Below, in pieces: positions 1-8,094 of a stretch of 64,000 nt of DNA (position 1 is its first letter; every line of letters begins with the position of its first letter). The notes below the pieces were generated by a model, which was given only the letters and a program-made list of their open reading frames with translations, did not search any database and was not told the DNA's origin. The position numbers and the translations under genes are program-made. This DNA is from Saccharomonospora marina XMU15 (GTDB lineage: Bacteria > Actinomycetota > Actinomycetes > Mycobacteriales > Pseudonocardiaceae). The DNA lies in the NCBI RefSeq assembly GCF_000244955.1, contig NZ_CM001439.1, positions 62,001 to 126,000 of the forward strand, written 5' to 3'.

Positions 1-393
1 AGTGAAGACAGCGGGTTGCACGGTCGCGCCGCCGGTGTTCAGTGGCTTGGTGAAGGCGGCGGTGACCACACCACCGGACGGCGGCTGGTAGTCGCTCTTC
101 ACGTAGGAACACTTGGCCAGGTTCGAGTTCCCACCGATGATCGTGTCGCCGGGGTTGCTGTTGCCCTTGCCTGGGTTGCCGGTGCCCGGACGTCCCGGCT
201 TGTTGCCGTTGCCTGGGTTCCCCGGTTTGCTGTTGTCGCCGCCTTTGCCCGCGCCGAGATCGCAGACCGGGGCCGGCGTCTGGTCACACGTCGTGCTGCC
301 ATAGCCGCCGTCGGCGAGCGCCGGAGCCACACCGAATATGCCGCCGACGACCACCAGTCCTGTCACGATTGAAACGCGTCGTAGTTTCAGCAT
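1..393 (-). CDS. exported Gly/Pro-rich protein, 3' end off the window
   Basis: 131 codons are visible and the gene runs off the left edge. The N-terminus has a short basic stretch (LKLRR) and a hydrophobic core, with a likely signal-peptidase site after APALA (about residues 23-27), so the product is probably secreted. Residues about 45-75 are a low-complexity run of Gly, Asn, Pro and Lys, a flexible linker. Cys residues before and after it (TTCDQ, PVCDL, KCSYV) may form disulphides. The ATG lies inside the end of the upstream lipoprotein gene (ATGCTGA, 7-nt overlap), so the two are probably translationally coupled. Family not recognised. Confidence 0.6.
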   Translation of the reverse strand, partial: MLKLRRVSIVTGLVVVGGIFGVAPALADGGYGSTTCDQTPAPVCDLGAGKGGDNSKPGNPGNGNKPGRPGTGNPGKGNSNPGDTIIGGNSNLAKCSYVKSDYQPPSGGVVTAAFTKPLNTGGATVQPAVFT

Positions 394-1004
394 GTCCCCG
401 CCTCGTGAACGCCGTACTCCGAGACCTTCCATGATCCGTCCGCCTGCTTCTGGACGATGGCGTTGATCAGGTGCCGACCGCCCGGAGTGTCGTTGGCGAG
501 CTGGCCGGTGTCGGCCTTGTACTTCAACCAGCGCGAATCATCGGAGCAGTCCGTGATCACGATCTTGTTCGGATTGTCAGGAGGCTCGACGGAGGACACC
601 GAAGGCTCGTAGGTGGGTTCGCCCTTGGTCACCAAGCCGTTGTAGTGATCTGCGTACAAGGCCCGTGACATGTTCGTCAGCGCGATCCCGGTCGCGTACC
701 GCCCCAGCTTCGGCGACTGCCAGTCCGATGTGGTCCCAGCGGCGACGAAGTCCTGCCACATACCTCGGTACGACGCGAGGGCGTCCTGCTTGGCTTTGTC
801 CACAACAGACAATGCCGTGGTCGACGGAACCGAAGTCGTTGACGCCTGCCCGGTCGGCTGGGTCGTGCCGGACGATGGGGTGTTCGTGCCGGAACTACAC
901 GCGGCGAGGATCGCCAACGTGGCTCCCAGGCCGAGCATCGCCCTGGCTCGGCGCCCACTAACGATCAAGACCTTGCGGGCTACCACACCCCACCCCCCAG
1001 ACAT
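387..1004 (-). CDS. putative lipoprotein of unknown function
   Basis: 205 residues from the chosen ATG. The N-terminus has basic residues, then a hydrophobic segment ending in a lipobox (LAAC, Cys about residue 36), then a Ser/Thr/Pro-rich linker, as in surface lipoproteins of actinomycetes. The mature part (YRGMWQDFVAAG ... ITDCSDDSRW ... DGSWKVSEYGV) looks like small NTF2-like or SnoaL-like secreted domains, but this is only an impression. A longer reading frame exists upstream; the chosen start puts the charged region directly before the hydrophobic core. It overlaps the exported-protein gene downstream, so the two probably form an export pair. Confidence 0.6.
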   Translation of the reverse strand: MSGGWGVVARKVLIVSGRRARAMLGLGATLAILAACSSGTNTPSSGTTQPTGQASTTSVPSTTALSVVDKAKQDALASYRGMWQDFVAAGTTSDWQSPKLGRYATGIALTNMSRALYADHYNGLVTKGEPTYEPSVSSVEPPDNPNKIVITDCSDDSRWLKYKADTGQLANDTPGGRHLINAIVQKQADGSWKVSEYGVHEAGTC

Positions 1005-1250
1005 CAGTGAAGATCGTCTATCGTTTTCGTGATACACACCACGTCTACACCACCCACCCCCACCGACTGCAAAGTGTGTAGGCGACTGACTTTGAAGTCG
1101 GAAAGGCATTTTCTATAGATCTTCACTCTTTTGGGCGATAGGCATCACTGTCTGAGGTTGCCTGCGTGACACTGGAGGCGCGACCAGCACTTTCTGGGGG
1201 TAGGCAGTGGCAAATCGACTACAGAACGTTATAAGTGTCGGTGTCGGTTG

Positions 1251-1889
1251 ATGTCCGCCGCGTTCATCACGGCGTGGGCGGGGGTGGGAATCCTCGTTGG
1301 CGCCGCCCTGGCATTCGGCTCCCAACGCCTGCTCACGACACCTCCGATCGCAGCCCTCGCGATGCGGCTCACCGCCACGCTCCTGACCGCCCTCATGTTC
1401 GGCGCCCTCGCCTGGCGCTTCGGTCATCAGTTCGACTTGCTGCCGTACAGCGTGCTCGCCGCACTCGGTGTAGCACTCGGCGTGATCGACGTCCTCGAGC
1501 AACGACTACCCAGCGTGCTCGTCTACTCGGGCGTCGCCATCGTCGGCGCGATGCTGGCGACCTCGGCGATCCTGCACTCCAAAGGCCCGGACTTCGTGCG
1601 CGCCCTGGTCGGCATGGCAGTCATCGCCATCCTCTACCTGGTACTTGCGTTGGTGTCCGGAGGCGGGCTGGGGGCCGGCGATGTGAAACTGGGCGGTCTA
1701 CTCGGCCTCGCGCTCGGCTGGTTGAGCTGGTCGGCACTCGTCACGGCAACCGTCCTCGGCTGGTTCGCAGCCGCCCTGGTGTGGCTCCTGGTTCGAGCGA
1801 CCCGACGAAGACCGCAGGGCTCACTGGTGCCCATGGGACCGTTTCTCCTGGTCGGGGCGTTGATCACGATCGTGGGCGTTCCGGGGTGA
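1251..1889 (+). CDS. prepilin peptidase, A24 family (membrane aspartyl protease)
   Basis: 212 residues, almost all hydrophobic, with about six or seven membrane helices. The two catalytic aspartates of A24 peptidases can be assigned to D-V-L-E-Q-R-L-P (about residues 83-90) and the GxGD motif GLGAGDVKLG (about residues 139-148). The protein lacks the N-terminal Cys-rich methylase domain of PilD, like the short TadV/CpaA-type enzymes. It should cleave class III signal peptides of pilin-like proteins, but no pilin or Tad gene is in view. A TTG lies directly before the ATG; ATG is preferred. The neighbouring exported proteins on the other strand may be unrelated. Confidence 0.85.
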   Translation: MSAAFITAWAGVGILVGAALAFGSQRLLTTPPIAALAMRLTATLLTALMFGALAWRFGHQFDLLPYSVLAALGVALGVIDVLEQRLPSVLVYSGVAIVGAMLATSAILHSKGPDFVRALVGMAVIAILYLVLALVSGGGLGAGDVKLGGLLGLALGWLSWSALVTATVLGWFAAALVWLLVRATRRRPQGSLVPMGPFLLVGALITIVGVPG

Positions 1890-1913
1890 CGTTCGCTGAA
1901 GCTTCGCCTGCCG

Positions 1914-2414
1914 TCACGATGGCACCTCGGAGTAGTCGACGGCCCCACTCGACAACGCCTGCTGTGCACGGGAAAGGCGCTGGGCCATGTCCGGCCGTAG
2001 CCTTCGACTGGCTTCCTCGGGCTCGAACATCGCGAACTCGCTGACTTCAGGGTCGATCGCGCGCACGTTGGCCAACTGATCTCCAGTCAGCGTCCCGCCG
2101 TCGAAGATGAACACGAGCTGGTCGTCCCATGGACCGTGGGCGCCGACCCAGTCCAGCACGAGTAGCCGCCCCGCGGTGATGGTGACGCCGAGTTCCTCCA
2201 CAAGTTCGCGCTCTGCTGCCTTGCGGGGTGGCTCGTTGCTTTCAGCCATCCCGCCGGGCAGGTCCCAGTGCTCCTTGTATGTCGGATTCACCAGCAGGAT
2301 TCGACCTGACTCGTCACGAAGCAAGACGTCGGCAGCCACGCGCTTGCGGGCCTGCTTGGCGTTCCCTTCGGCGAGGTAGGCGAAACGGGCCTCGTCGTCT
2401 GTCAGACCGGCCAC
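1914..2414 (-). CDS. Nudix hydrolase
   Basis: 166 residues. The Nudix box is complete at about residues 54-76: G-G-M-A-E-S-N-E, then R-E-L-V-E-E-L-G, matching GX5EX7REUXEEXGU. It should hydrolyse a nucleoside-diphosphate-linked substrate; the substrate cannot be read from the sequence. The start overlaps the last 13 nt of the upstream XRE gene, so regulator and enzyme are translationally coupled. This Nudix differs in length and flanks from the 171-residue Nudix pair at 26,976 and at the disrupted locus 20,579/34,183. XRE-TPR plus one small enzyme is a layout repeated in this window. Confidence 0.9.
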   Translation of the reverse strand: MAGLTDDEARFAYLAEGNAKQARKRVAADVLLRDESGRILLVNPTYKEHWDLPGGMAESNEPPRKAAERELVEELGVTITAGRLLVLDWVGAHGPWDDQLVFIFDGGTLTGDQLANVRAIDPEVSEFAMFEPEEASRRLRPDMAQRLSRAQQALSSGAVDYSEVPS

Positions 2415-3625
2415 GTGACAGTGCGCCCTTCCTGCTTACCGGGGACGTGGCTCATCGCGGCCAGCGCTGTCAGGAATGCCGCTACTTCGGGCAGGCGTCG
2501 AACCGCCGCCAAGGATTGGCCGAGTTCGCTCAGGCGCTGCACCACGCGGGCCGAGCTGAGCGACGTGGTCAACTGACACACCTCTTGGCCCAGCGACGCG
2601 GCCTCATCCGGACGTCCTGCTTCAAGCAGGACGTTCGCGAGGGTGAGCTGACCGAACGCACGGCTACGCACGCGATCTCCCGACCTGAGCCGGATCACCT
2701 CTCTGGCTTGGCGTTCGGCTTCCCGGTACTCCGTCAACCGTAGGAAGCACAGGGCAGCCTCACTCGCAAGGGAAGCATCGTCGAAATTCGCGATCCAGTC
2801 GGCGGCAGGTTCGTTGTTCGCGCCGGTCAAGATGCGCTCAGCCGTGTCCAACTCCTGAGTGCAACTTGTTCGTTCTCCTCGCAGCGCGAAGGCGCGTGCT
2901 CGCATGGCGTGCAGGCGGGCCAATAGCTGCACGGCGCCTGGCGTCTCGCGGGTTCGGTCGAGTCCGACAGTGGCGATCCGAAGGGCGTTGTTCGCCTGGT
3001 CGAGCTCGATCGCAAGATGTGCCATCGAAGCGCAAGCGTTTCCAGCCAACGCTTGATTGTGGGCGGCCGTCGCCAGCCGAAAGGCTCGGTCAAAGTGTTG
3101 ATGCGCCAGGGCATCTCGCCCGCCGTCATGTGACATCCAGCCCGCGATCTCCGTCATTGACGCCGCAGCCGCGAACAGAGCCGAGCCATGAACTCCATCT
3201 CCCGGATCGAGCAGGCGTGGCCCGATCTCAAGGTTGAGGTATCGCACAACCGACGGGTACAACACTCCGCCGCCAACACGCCGGTCGGCGGTCTGGAATG
3301 CCTGGGCGGTTACCTGGATTCTTTCAACGACTCCAAGGCCGTGGTCGTCCCGCAGCGAAAGTTGCCCGATCGCGGTTGGGGACAACTCGTTGATAGCGGG
3401 AGCGCGTGTCATCGGGCCGACGTTGTTTAGGAGATCGGCGAGCGCTTCCGGTGAGAGTTCCAATGCCTTGGCGAGGTCGGGCTGATTCCATGGCTGCGGC
3501 GTGCCGGTACCGCGTTCCCACCGGCCGACCGTGGACCGTTCAGTCCCCAGGCGCTCGGCCAGCGTCTCCTGGGTGAATCCCATCGCCGCGCGGCGTCGTG
3601 CGAGGCCGTCGCGTCGCGTCGCCAT
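2402..3625 (-). CDS. XRE-family regulator with TPR-like C-terminal domain
   Basis: 407 residues. The N-terminal helix-turn-helix (about residues 5-60, with GFTQETLAERL and STVGRWERG) is almost the same as that of the regulator starting at 5909. The rest is all-alpha with repeated Ala-rich helix pairs (NNALRIATVGLDRTRE, ARLHAMRARAF), typical of TPR-containing actinomycete regulators that sense a ligand or peptide. A start 45 nt further upstream is possible, but the ATG at 3625 matches the paralogue and has the same leader (GGGGACGAGC before ATG). It is followed by a coupled Nudix gene. A promoter is visible at 3655-3683. Confidence 0.85.
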   Translation of the reverse strand: MATRRDGLARRRAAMGFTQETLAERLGTERSTVGRWERGTGTPQPWNQPDLAKALELSPEALADLLNNVGPMTRAPAINELSPTAIGQLSLRDDHGLGVVERIQVTAQAFQTADRRVGGGVLYPSVVRYLNLEIGPRLLDPGDGVHGSALFAAAASMTEIAGWMSHDGGRDALAHQHFDRAFRLATAAHNQALAGNACASMAHLAIELDQANNALRIATVGLDRTRETPGAVQLLARLHAMRARAFALRGERTSCTQELDTAERILTGANNEPAADWIANFDDASLASEAALCFLRLTEYREAERQAREVIRLRSGDRVRSRAFGQLTLANVLLEAGRPDEAASLGQEVCQLTTSLSSARVVQRLSELGQSLAAVRRLPEVAAFLTALAAMSHVPGKQEGRTVTWPV

Positions 3626-3654
3626 GCTCGTCCCCGTTCCGTCGACCAGCCCCG

Positions 3655-3683
3655 ATGTTCCCGTCGTCATTTGCCCAGGTCAA
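3655..3683 (-). promoter_or_regulatory. putative promoter of the XRE-Nudix module
   Basis: On the minus strand TTGACC (3683-3678) and GAACAT (3660-3655) are separated by 17 nt, about 30 nt upstream of the chosen ATG. The same arrangement, TTGACC-17-GAATAT with matching flanks, sits upstream of the paralogous regulator at 5940-5968. Conservation between the two copies is the main support; the -10 is poor. Confidence 0.5.
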
Positions 3684-3791
3684 GCCTAGGAGTGTACGAG
3701 GCTCGATCTCTCGTTGATCTTCCGTAGCCAAGTCTCTGGGGCCGCGGCCGGGCCTGCGGTCGCTGGAGCGGCCGACTTCTGGCAGCGTGCA

Positions 3792-4499
3792 TCACCATTC
3801 CAGAGGTTCGCGGTCGTAGAAGAATCCACCGGTGGGGCCGTCGTCGGGCAGCGTGGCGAGCCAGACGGGCGTGTCGGCACCCTGCTCGACCGTGCGAGGA
3901 GCGTTCGGGCCGCCGAGGTCGGTGCGGACCCAGCCGGGGGACGCGGAGTTCACCAGGATCCCGGTGCCGGCGAGTTCCGCCGCGAGGACCCGTGTGACGG
4001 CGTTGAGGGCCGCCTTGGAGACGCGGTAGGCGGGCTCGGTGGACCGCGTCATGTGATGCAGAGAGCCGAGCGTGCTGGACAGGTTGACGATCCTGCCGTA
4101 ACCGGCGGTACGCATCGCGGGAACGACAGCTTCGGCGCATTGCCAGGCGCCGAGCACGTTCACCTGCCAGACACGGGCGGCCAGGTCGACGTCGATGTGC
4201 GACGGCTGTTGGTCTCCGTCGCTGATCCCAGCGTTGTTCACGAGGATGTCGATCCGGCCGTGCCGGTCGAGGGTGTGCTGGACCGCTGCGGCGATGGTGT
4301 CAGATTCGGTCACATCGAGGCGTACGCCGGAGGCGGCCCATCCTCGGCCGACGAGATCGGTCGCGGTCCGGTTCGCCTGTTCGACGTCGCGGGCGGTGGC
4401 GACGACATGGATATCGCGTTCGGCGAGCTGTCCGGCGATGGCGTAGCCGATACCCCGGTTCGCGCCCGTCACGAGCGCGACCCTGCGAGAGCTGTGCAT
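3792..4499 (-). CDS. short-chain dehydrogenase/reductase
   Basis: 235 residues, the usual size of a classical SDR. The Rossmann glycine motif TGANRGIG is at about residues 15-22, NNAG at about 90-93, and the catalytic Ser (LSSTLG) and YxxxK (YRVSK) at about 145-170. It should carry out NAD(P)H-dependent oxidoreduction of a small carbonyl or alcohol compound; the substrate is unknown. It begins 3 nt after the stop of the XRE regulator upstream and is almost certainly cotranscribed with it. After SPGWVRTDLGG the C-terminus is short, as in carbonyl reductase-like SDRs. Confidence 0.9.
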   Translation of the reverse strand: MHSSRRVALVTGANRGIGYAIAGQLAERDIHVVATARDVEQANRTATDLVGRGWAASGVRLDVTESDTIAAAVQHTLDRHGRIDILVNNAGISDGDQQPSHIDVDLAARVWQVNVLGAWQCAEAVVPAMRTAGYGRIVNLSSTLGSLHHMTRSTEPAYRVSKAALNAVTRVLAAELAGTGILVNSASPGWVRTDLGGPNAPRTVEQGADTPVWLATLPDDGPTGGFFYDREPLEW

Positions 4500-4502
4500 T
4501 CG

Positions 4503-5909
4503 TTAGGCGGCCAGGTCGGCGAGGTGGAGATCGAGCTTCTGGACCCGAGCCTCCCGGTCGTGGTGCGACATCGCGCGCCGCGCTTCGCGGATGGTGTGGA
4601 TGGAACGCACCGAGCCGGTGTGGGCGGCGAGGTCGGCCGCGGTGTGGAGGTCGTCGCAGGCGAGGTCGAGGTCATTGGCGTGCAGGTGCGCTTCGGCGCT
4701 GCGGACGTGGTAGATCGTGCGGTCTCGGACGTACTGGGGGTTCATGCTGCTCAGCGCGTTGTCGATCAGCGGGCGAGCCTTGGCGGGCTGGCGCAGGTCG
4801 ACCCAGCAGGCAGCGGCCTGCGCAGCGAGCTCCGACTCGTCGAAGAAGTAGATCCAGTCAGGTTCCGGGTTCTGGGACGTGGTCGCGTCGAGTCGTCGTT
4901 CGGCATCGTTGAGGGCGTGACCGCAGGACGCCGCGTCGCCCGCTTTCGCGTACGCCCGCGCCTTCCGGCTGGCCAGCAGCGCCCGAAGACGGGGAGTGGC
5001 GGTGTGCTTGGTCCGGTCCTCGGCGGCGTCGATCAGGGCGATGGCTTCCTGGTGGTGGCCGGTCAGCGTTGCCTGGAAGCTCATGCACGCCAAGACGTGC
5101 GCGCCGGTCAGGGAGTCGTTCGCGCTGGCCGAGGACCGTAGGGCCGCGACGTAGTAGGACTGGGCGGCGGCATGGTGGGCCGCGTCGAAGTGCAGCCATC
5201 CGCACAGGCGGGCTGCCTCGGTGACGAGACTGAACAGCCGCTGCCCGGCGGAGGTGCTGTAGTCCGCTTGATCGGCGAGACGAGTCAGCCAGTTGAATTC
5301 CGCGACCGCGAGCTGGTGGAGCTCGCGTCCGCCAAACTCGTCATCGAGCTGGCGAAGGTCGGCGAGCCGGTGGTCGAGCCGGTCCAGGACCGTGGCGGAC
5401 AGGCGCGGGTCGCGCTGCTCGGGCAGCGCGACCGTGGTCGGTGGAAGGACACCGGTCAGGGCTGAACCCCATCGGTCTGCAACGCCAGCGAGCGCGGCAC
5501 CCGTGATGATCAAGAACCCCCGGCGATCCATCGTGCCTCCCGCGACCTCGTGAAGAACCTGCATCGTCCCGGTGATCGACCAAGGTGGCTCCAGGACGCT
5601 GGCCTGCCCGGCGTGGTGCCAGTCCGGCCAGTTGAACGCAGCGGCCACGTCGCGCGCAACCTCAAGCTCGGACGTCCGGCCAGCGGGAGGACTGGCGAGT
5701 TGATCAGGACCGAGGAGAGCGGCGAGGGCGTCGCGGGACAAGTCGAGGGCTTTGGCGAGGTCTGGCTGGTTCCACGGCTGCGGCGTGCCCGTGCCGCGCT
5801 CCCAGCGTCCTACCGTGGATCGTTCGAGCCCGAGGCGCTCGGCGAGCGTGTCCTGGGTGAAACCCATCGCCGCGCGGCGTCGTGCCAGGCCGTCTCGTCG
5901 TGCTGCCAT
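4503..5909 (-). CDS. XRE-family regulator with TPR-like C-terminal domain
   Basis: 468 residues from the ATG shared with its paralogue at 3625. The helix-turn-helix is at about residues 5-60. A segment MDRRGFLIITGAALAG (about residues 125-140) looks like a Tat-type motif but is internal; such internal segments are common in this actinomycete regulator family. The C-terminal 280 residues are helical repeats (AAHHAAAQSYYVAALRS, GAHVLACMSFQATL). It forms a two-gene unit with the SDR gene 3 nt downstream. An upstream in-frame extension exists but would run through the promoter at 5940-5968, so it is rejected. Confidence 0.85.
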   Translation of the reverse strand: MAARRDGLARRRAAMGFTQDTLAERLGLERSTVGRWERGTGTPQPWNQPDLAKALDLSRDALAALLGPDQLASPPAGRTSELEVARDVAAAFNWPDWHHAGQASVLEPPWSITGTMQVLHEVAGGTMDRRGFLIITGAALAGVADRWGSALTGVLPPTTVALPEQRDPRLSATVLDRLDHRLADLRQLDDEFGGRELHQLAVAEFNWLTRLADQADYSTSAGQRLFSLVTEAARLCGWLHFDAAHHAAAQSYYVAALRSSASANDSLTGAHVLACMSFQATLTGHHQEAIALIDAAEDRTKHTATPRLRALLASRKARAYAKAGDAASCGHALNDAERRLDATTSQNPEPDWIYFFDESELAAQAAACWVDLRQPAKARPLIDNALSSMNPQYVRDRTIYHVRSAEAHLHANDLDLACDDLHTAADLAAHTGSVRSIHTIREARRAMSHHDREARVQKLDLHLADLAA

Positions 5910-5939
5910 GCTCGTCCCCGTCCGGCTAGACCGCCCCTG

Positions 5940-5968
5940 ATATTCCCGTCGCCGTTTGGCCAGGTCAA
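5940..5968 (-). promoter_or_regulatory. putative promoter of the XRE-SDR module
   Basis: Minus-strand TTGACC (5968-5963), 17-nt spacer, GAATAT (5945-5940). The surrounding bases, including CTTGACCTGG and GACGGGAA, are nearly the same as in the promoter of the paralogue at 3655-3683, so the two modules probably share regulation and perhaps an operator for their own XRE proteins. Confidence 0.5.
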
Positions 5969-6630
5969 GACTAGGGCCACAAGACACCAAAAGCCCGGCA
6001 GGCCGGCGGATCAGCGGAGTGACCGGAAAACACGCGTACGAGCTGCCTTTTTGTTCGTTGAGAAGCATCACCGACTGTGGCGTGGCGTGGGTACCATTCC
6101 CTCACGCGTCCGATCGCGGCGAGTAAATATGCCTCCTCGGGGCTGCGGCGTCCAAGACACCGCCGAGAAGCCTGGTTACACACGGTGTCAACCCGCTTCA
6201 CCCGATTGACGTAGACGCCGCTCGGTCAACGTTTGGGCAGGTCATCGGGGATGACGCTCCATCCGCGCCCCATCGCCGCCCCACCGCCGCTCTGGTCCGC
6301 TCCCCGTGGCGATCGTTTAGTTGATCGGTGTTCGCAGCCGCAACCACCAGCAGTTTTGGAACCGGCAACGGGCACCTCCCGGCTGGCGCACCGAATGGTC
6401 ACCGGGTGCCGATCGCAGGCCGCTCTTGACGGCCTGCGGCGGACGACAAACGACGCAACAAACCAAATAGGGACTCGCTGACTATTGGAGTAGATGATGC
6501 TCTCCCAGCGATTCGCGACGCCCTGCGCGCCGCGATGCCCACAGACTCAGCTCGCTGTGCCGTGTTTGTTCGTGCAGCCGGTGTGTCGACGGGAATGGAG
6601 TAGGGACACCGCGCGAGGCGGTGCCGCACG
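5969..6630. other. intergenic region, no convincing gene
   Basis: About 660 nt between the divergent XRE-SDR module and the plus-strand cluster that begins at 6631. Open frames here lack the codon bias of the neighbouring genes and resemble nothing I recognise. The region must hold the promoter of the 6631 cluster, but I cannot place convincing -35/-10 boxes. It is locally less GC-rich around 6040-6080 and 6440-6500. Confidence 0.4.
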
Positions 6631-6999
6631 ATGAACACCGGACCCTGGTCCATCGCGTGCCGTGATGTCGCCGGCCGCGAGAGGACCCTGCGTGTTGTCG
6701 TGCGTGGCTCGGAGGTCGTGGTCATGGCTCCCCCTGGGGAAGTCGCGGTCCTCGACCGCGCCGCCACCGCCCAGTTCCGCTCCGCCGTCATGCAAGCCAC
6801 CGAGGTGGCGACCACACCCGCGCCAGGTGCACCTGGCCCTTTCACGGCAACCGGCATGGCGGGCACGGCGGAGCAGAACAACGGCGGTCTTCCCCCAACC
6901 GCCGAGGGGCGCCCTGCTCTGCTGTCATGTCGCGGCGGGACCACGACCCCGATACCTGGTCTCGCCGCGATCCCCGCCATCAGGGGTGAGGCCGGATGA
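6631..6999 (+). CDS. hypothetical protein, first gene of the RT/QueC cluster
   Basis: 122 residues with no recognised family. The first 60 residues are ordered-looking, with beta-strand-like stretches (RTLRVVVRGSEVVVMAPPGEVAVLD) followed by a helix (RAATAQFRSAVMQATE). The rest is Pro/Gly/Thr-rich and probably disordered. The same pattern (short strands then a helix with TxAEAGQLRAAL) occurs in the third small gene at 7202, so the two may be distant homologues. It is coupled to the next gene by an ATGA overlap (6996-6999). Confidence 0.55.
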   Translation: MNTGPWSIACRDVAGRERTLRVVVRGSEVVVMAPPGEVAVLDRAATAQFRSAVMQATEVATTPAPGAPGPFTATGMAGTAEQNNGGLPPTAEGRPALLSCRGGTTTPIPGLAAIPAIRGEAG

Positions 7000-7205
7000 T
7001 TGCCGTGGTCATCACGGCGAGCGCCGCGCTGGCGTTTGTCTGTTGCCTGCTGCGGCTGGCGTGGCGGCGTCGGCAGACCGAATCCGCTTACGCCGGTTCG
7101 CATCGCCGCGCGCCGCGCCAGCCCCCGAACCGTGTCCTGCGGCACGCGATCGCCACGGCCGGAACACATGGCCTCGGCATGATCAGAAAAACCGACGGCT
7201 CATGA
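6996..7205 (+). CDS. small single-pass membrane protein
   Basis: 69 residues. Residues about 2-22 form one hydrophobic helix (VVITASAALAFVCCLLRL) followed by a basic tail with RRR clusters, so the bulk should face the cytoplasm. No family recognised. It overlaps both neighbours by ATGA (6996-6999 and 7202-7205), so these three tiny genes are translated as one unit. Confidence 0.5.
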   Translation: MIAVVITASAALAFVCCLLRLAWRRRQTESAYAGSHRRAPRQPPNRVLRHAIATAGTHGLGMIRKTDGS

Positions 7206-7462
7206 GGCGGTCATGTCCGACCGTGCCCGCCGCGACCTTGCTTCGTCGACTGGGATGGCACCACCGCAAAGTCGACTGCCGCGACGGCGACGGCCAGCGG
7301 TCCGCGCTGCACCTGCGGCGGCGCACTCCCGCGGACGTCGAGATCGAGCTGCCCGGCGGACGGCTTGCGCGGCTGACCAACGCCGAGGCCGGGCAGCTCC
7401 GGGCGGCACTCCGCGACGTTCTGCTCGCCGAGCACCCGCCGCACCGAGCGGGGGCCGTCTAG
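7202..7462 (+). CDS. hypothetical small protein
   Basis: 86 residues, starting in an ATGA overlap with the previous gene. The body contains RLGWHHRKVDC, RRTPADVEIELPGG and a C-terminal helix TNAEAGQLRAALRDVLL, an arrangement like residues 15-60 of the 6631 product. Function unknown. Two other open frames overlap it; this one has the overlap signal and the better third-position GC. Confidence 0.5.
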   Translation: MRRSCPTVPAATLLRRLGWHHRKVDCRDGDGQRSALHLRRRTPADVEIELPGGRLARLTNAEAGQLRAALRDVLLAEHPPHRAGAV

Positions 7463-7536
7463 CCAGATGTTGAAGCCAGGCCGGATTTCTCGCCGTGCCT
7501 TCGGACGAGCGCGCGCTCGCGACACCGACTGCGGTC

Positions 7537-7568
7537 GGGCGGAAGCGGTTCGACGACGCCTTCCGCCC
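7537..7568 (+). promoter_or_regulatory. hairpin in the leader of the 7610 gene
   Basis: GGGCGGAAG (7537-7545) pairs perfectly with CTTCCGCCC (7560-7568) around a 14-nt loop, in the 147-nt gap between the 7202 and 7610 genes and about 40 nt before the 7610 start. No U-run follows, so a processing or attenuation element is more likely than a terminator. It does not resemble a preQ1 riboswitch. Confidence 0.35.
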
Positions 7569-7609
7569 GGCCGCCACCAGCACCCACCCCTCTCGAGGAG
7601 GACCGACTC

Positions 7610-8092
7610 ATGACCGCCGTCATCGACGACCACCCCGCCCTGGCTGAGCAGAAGCCTGACCAACGAGCGCGGGACTACAGGGACGTGTTCGCGTGGCCAA
7701 CCACCATCGACAGCGTCACCGGTGATGTCCGCCTTCAGCTTGGCACGACCGTCGACGCGCTTATCATGCGCGCCGGGTTTGCCGGGGAGGTCAACAACTT
7801 CCTTGCGCGGCACATGTTGCGCGCGCCCATCATCGTGGTTCCCGGCGATCCCAACGACTGGATCTTCCTCACCCAGCCACGCACGCCCCTGCGCCAGTCG
7901 TCCTGGGACGACCTGGTGCGCATCCAGGTCGGCTGGAAACAACGCGGTGACTCCATCTTGCTTCCCGCTTTGGACAACGTGGACGAAGGCGTGCGGTGGC
8001 TTGAACAACCGCAACCACACATGACCCTTCCGCCGTGGACCGCAGTGGTCGGCGCGGCCCGCTCGACGTCCTCGCTGTGCGGGACGTGGTGA
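7610..8092 (+). CDS. conserved-looking hypothetical protein upstream of queC
   Basis: 160 residues with a strong ribosome site (GAGGAGG) before the ATG. The sequence (WPTTIDSVTGDVRLQLG ... APIIVVPGDPNDWIFLTQP ... GDSILLPAL) is reminiscent of short actinomycete proteins loosely annotated as primase/polymerase-like, but no catalytic motif of a prim-pol is visible, so no function is claimed. Its stop lies 2 nt before the ATG chosen for queC, so the two are almost certainly cotranscribed. Confidence 0.55.
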   Translation: MTAVIDDHPALAEQKPDQRARDYRDVFAWPTTIDSVTGDVRLQLGTTVDALIMRAGFAGEVNNFLARHMLRAPIIVVPGDPNDWIFLTQPRTPLRQSSWDDLVRIQVGWKQRGDSILLPALDNVDEGVRWLEQPQPHMTLPPWTAVVGAARSTSSLCGTW

Positions 8093-8094
8093 AC

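Noticed and set aside
7463-7609. preQ1 riboswitch before the QueC unit
   Set aside because: The only hairpin has a 9-bp GC stem and 14-nt loop, without the A-rich pseudoknot tail of preQ1 aptamers.
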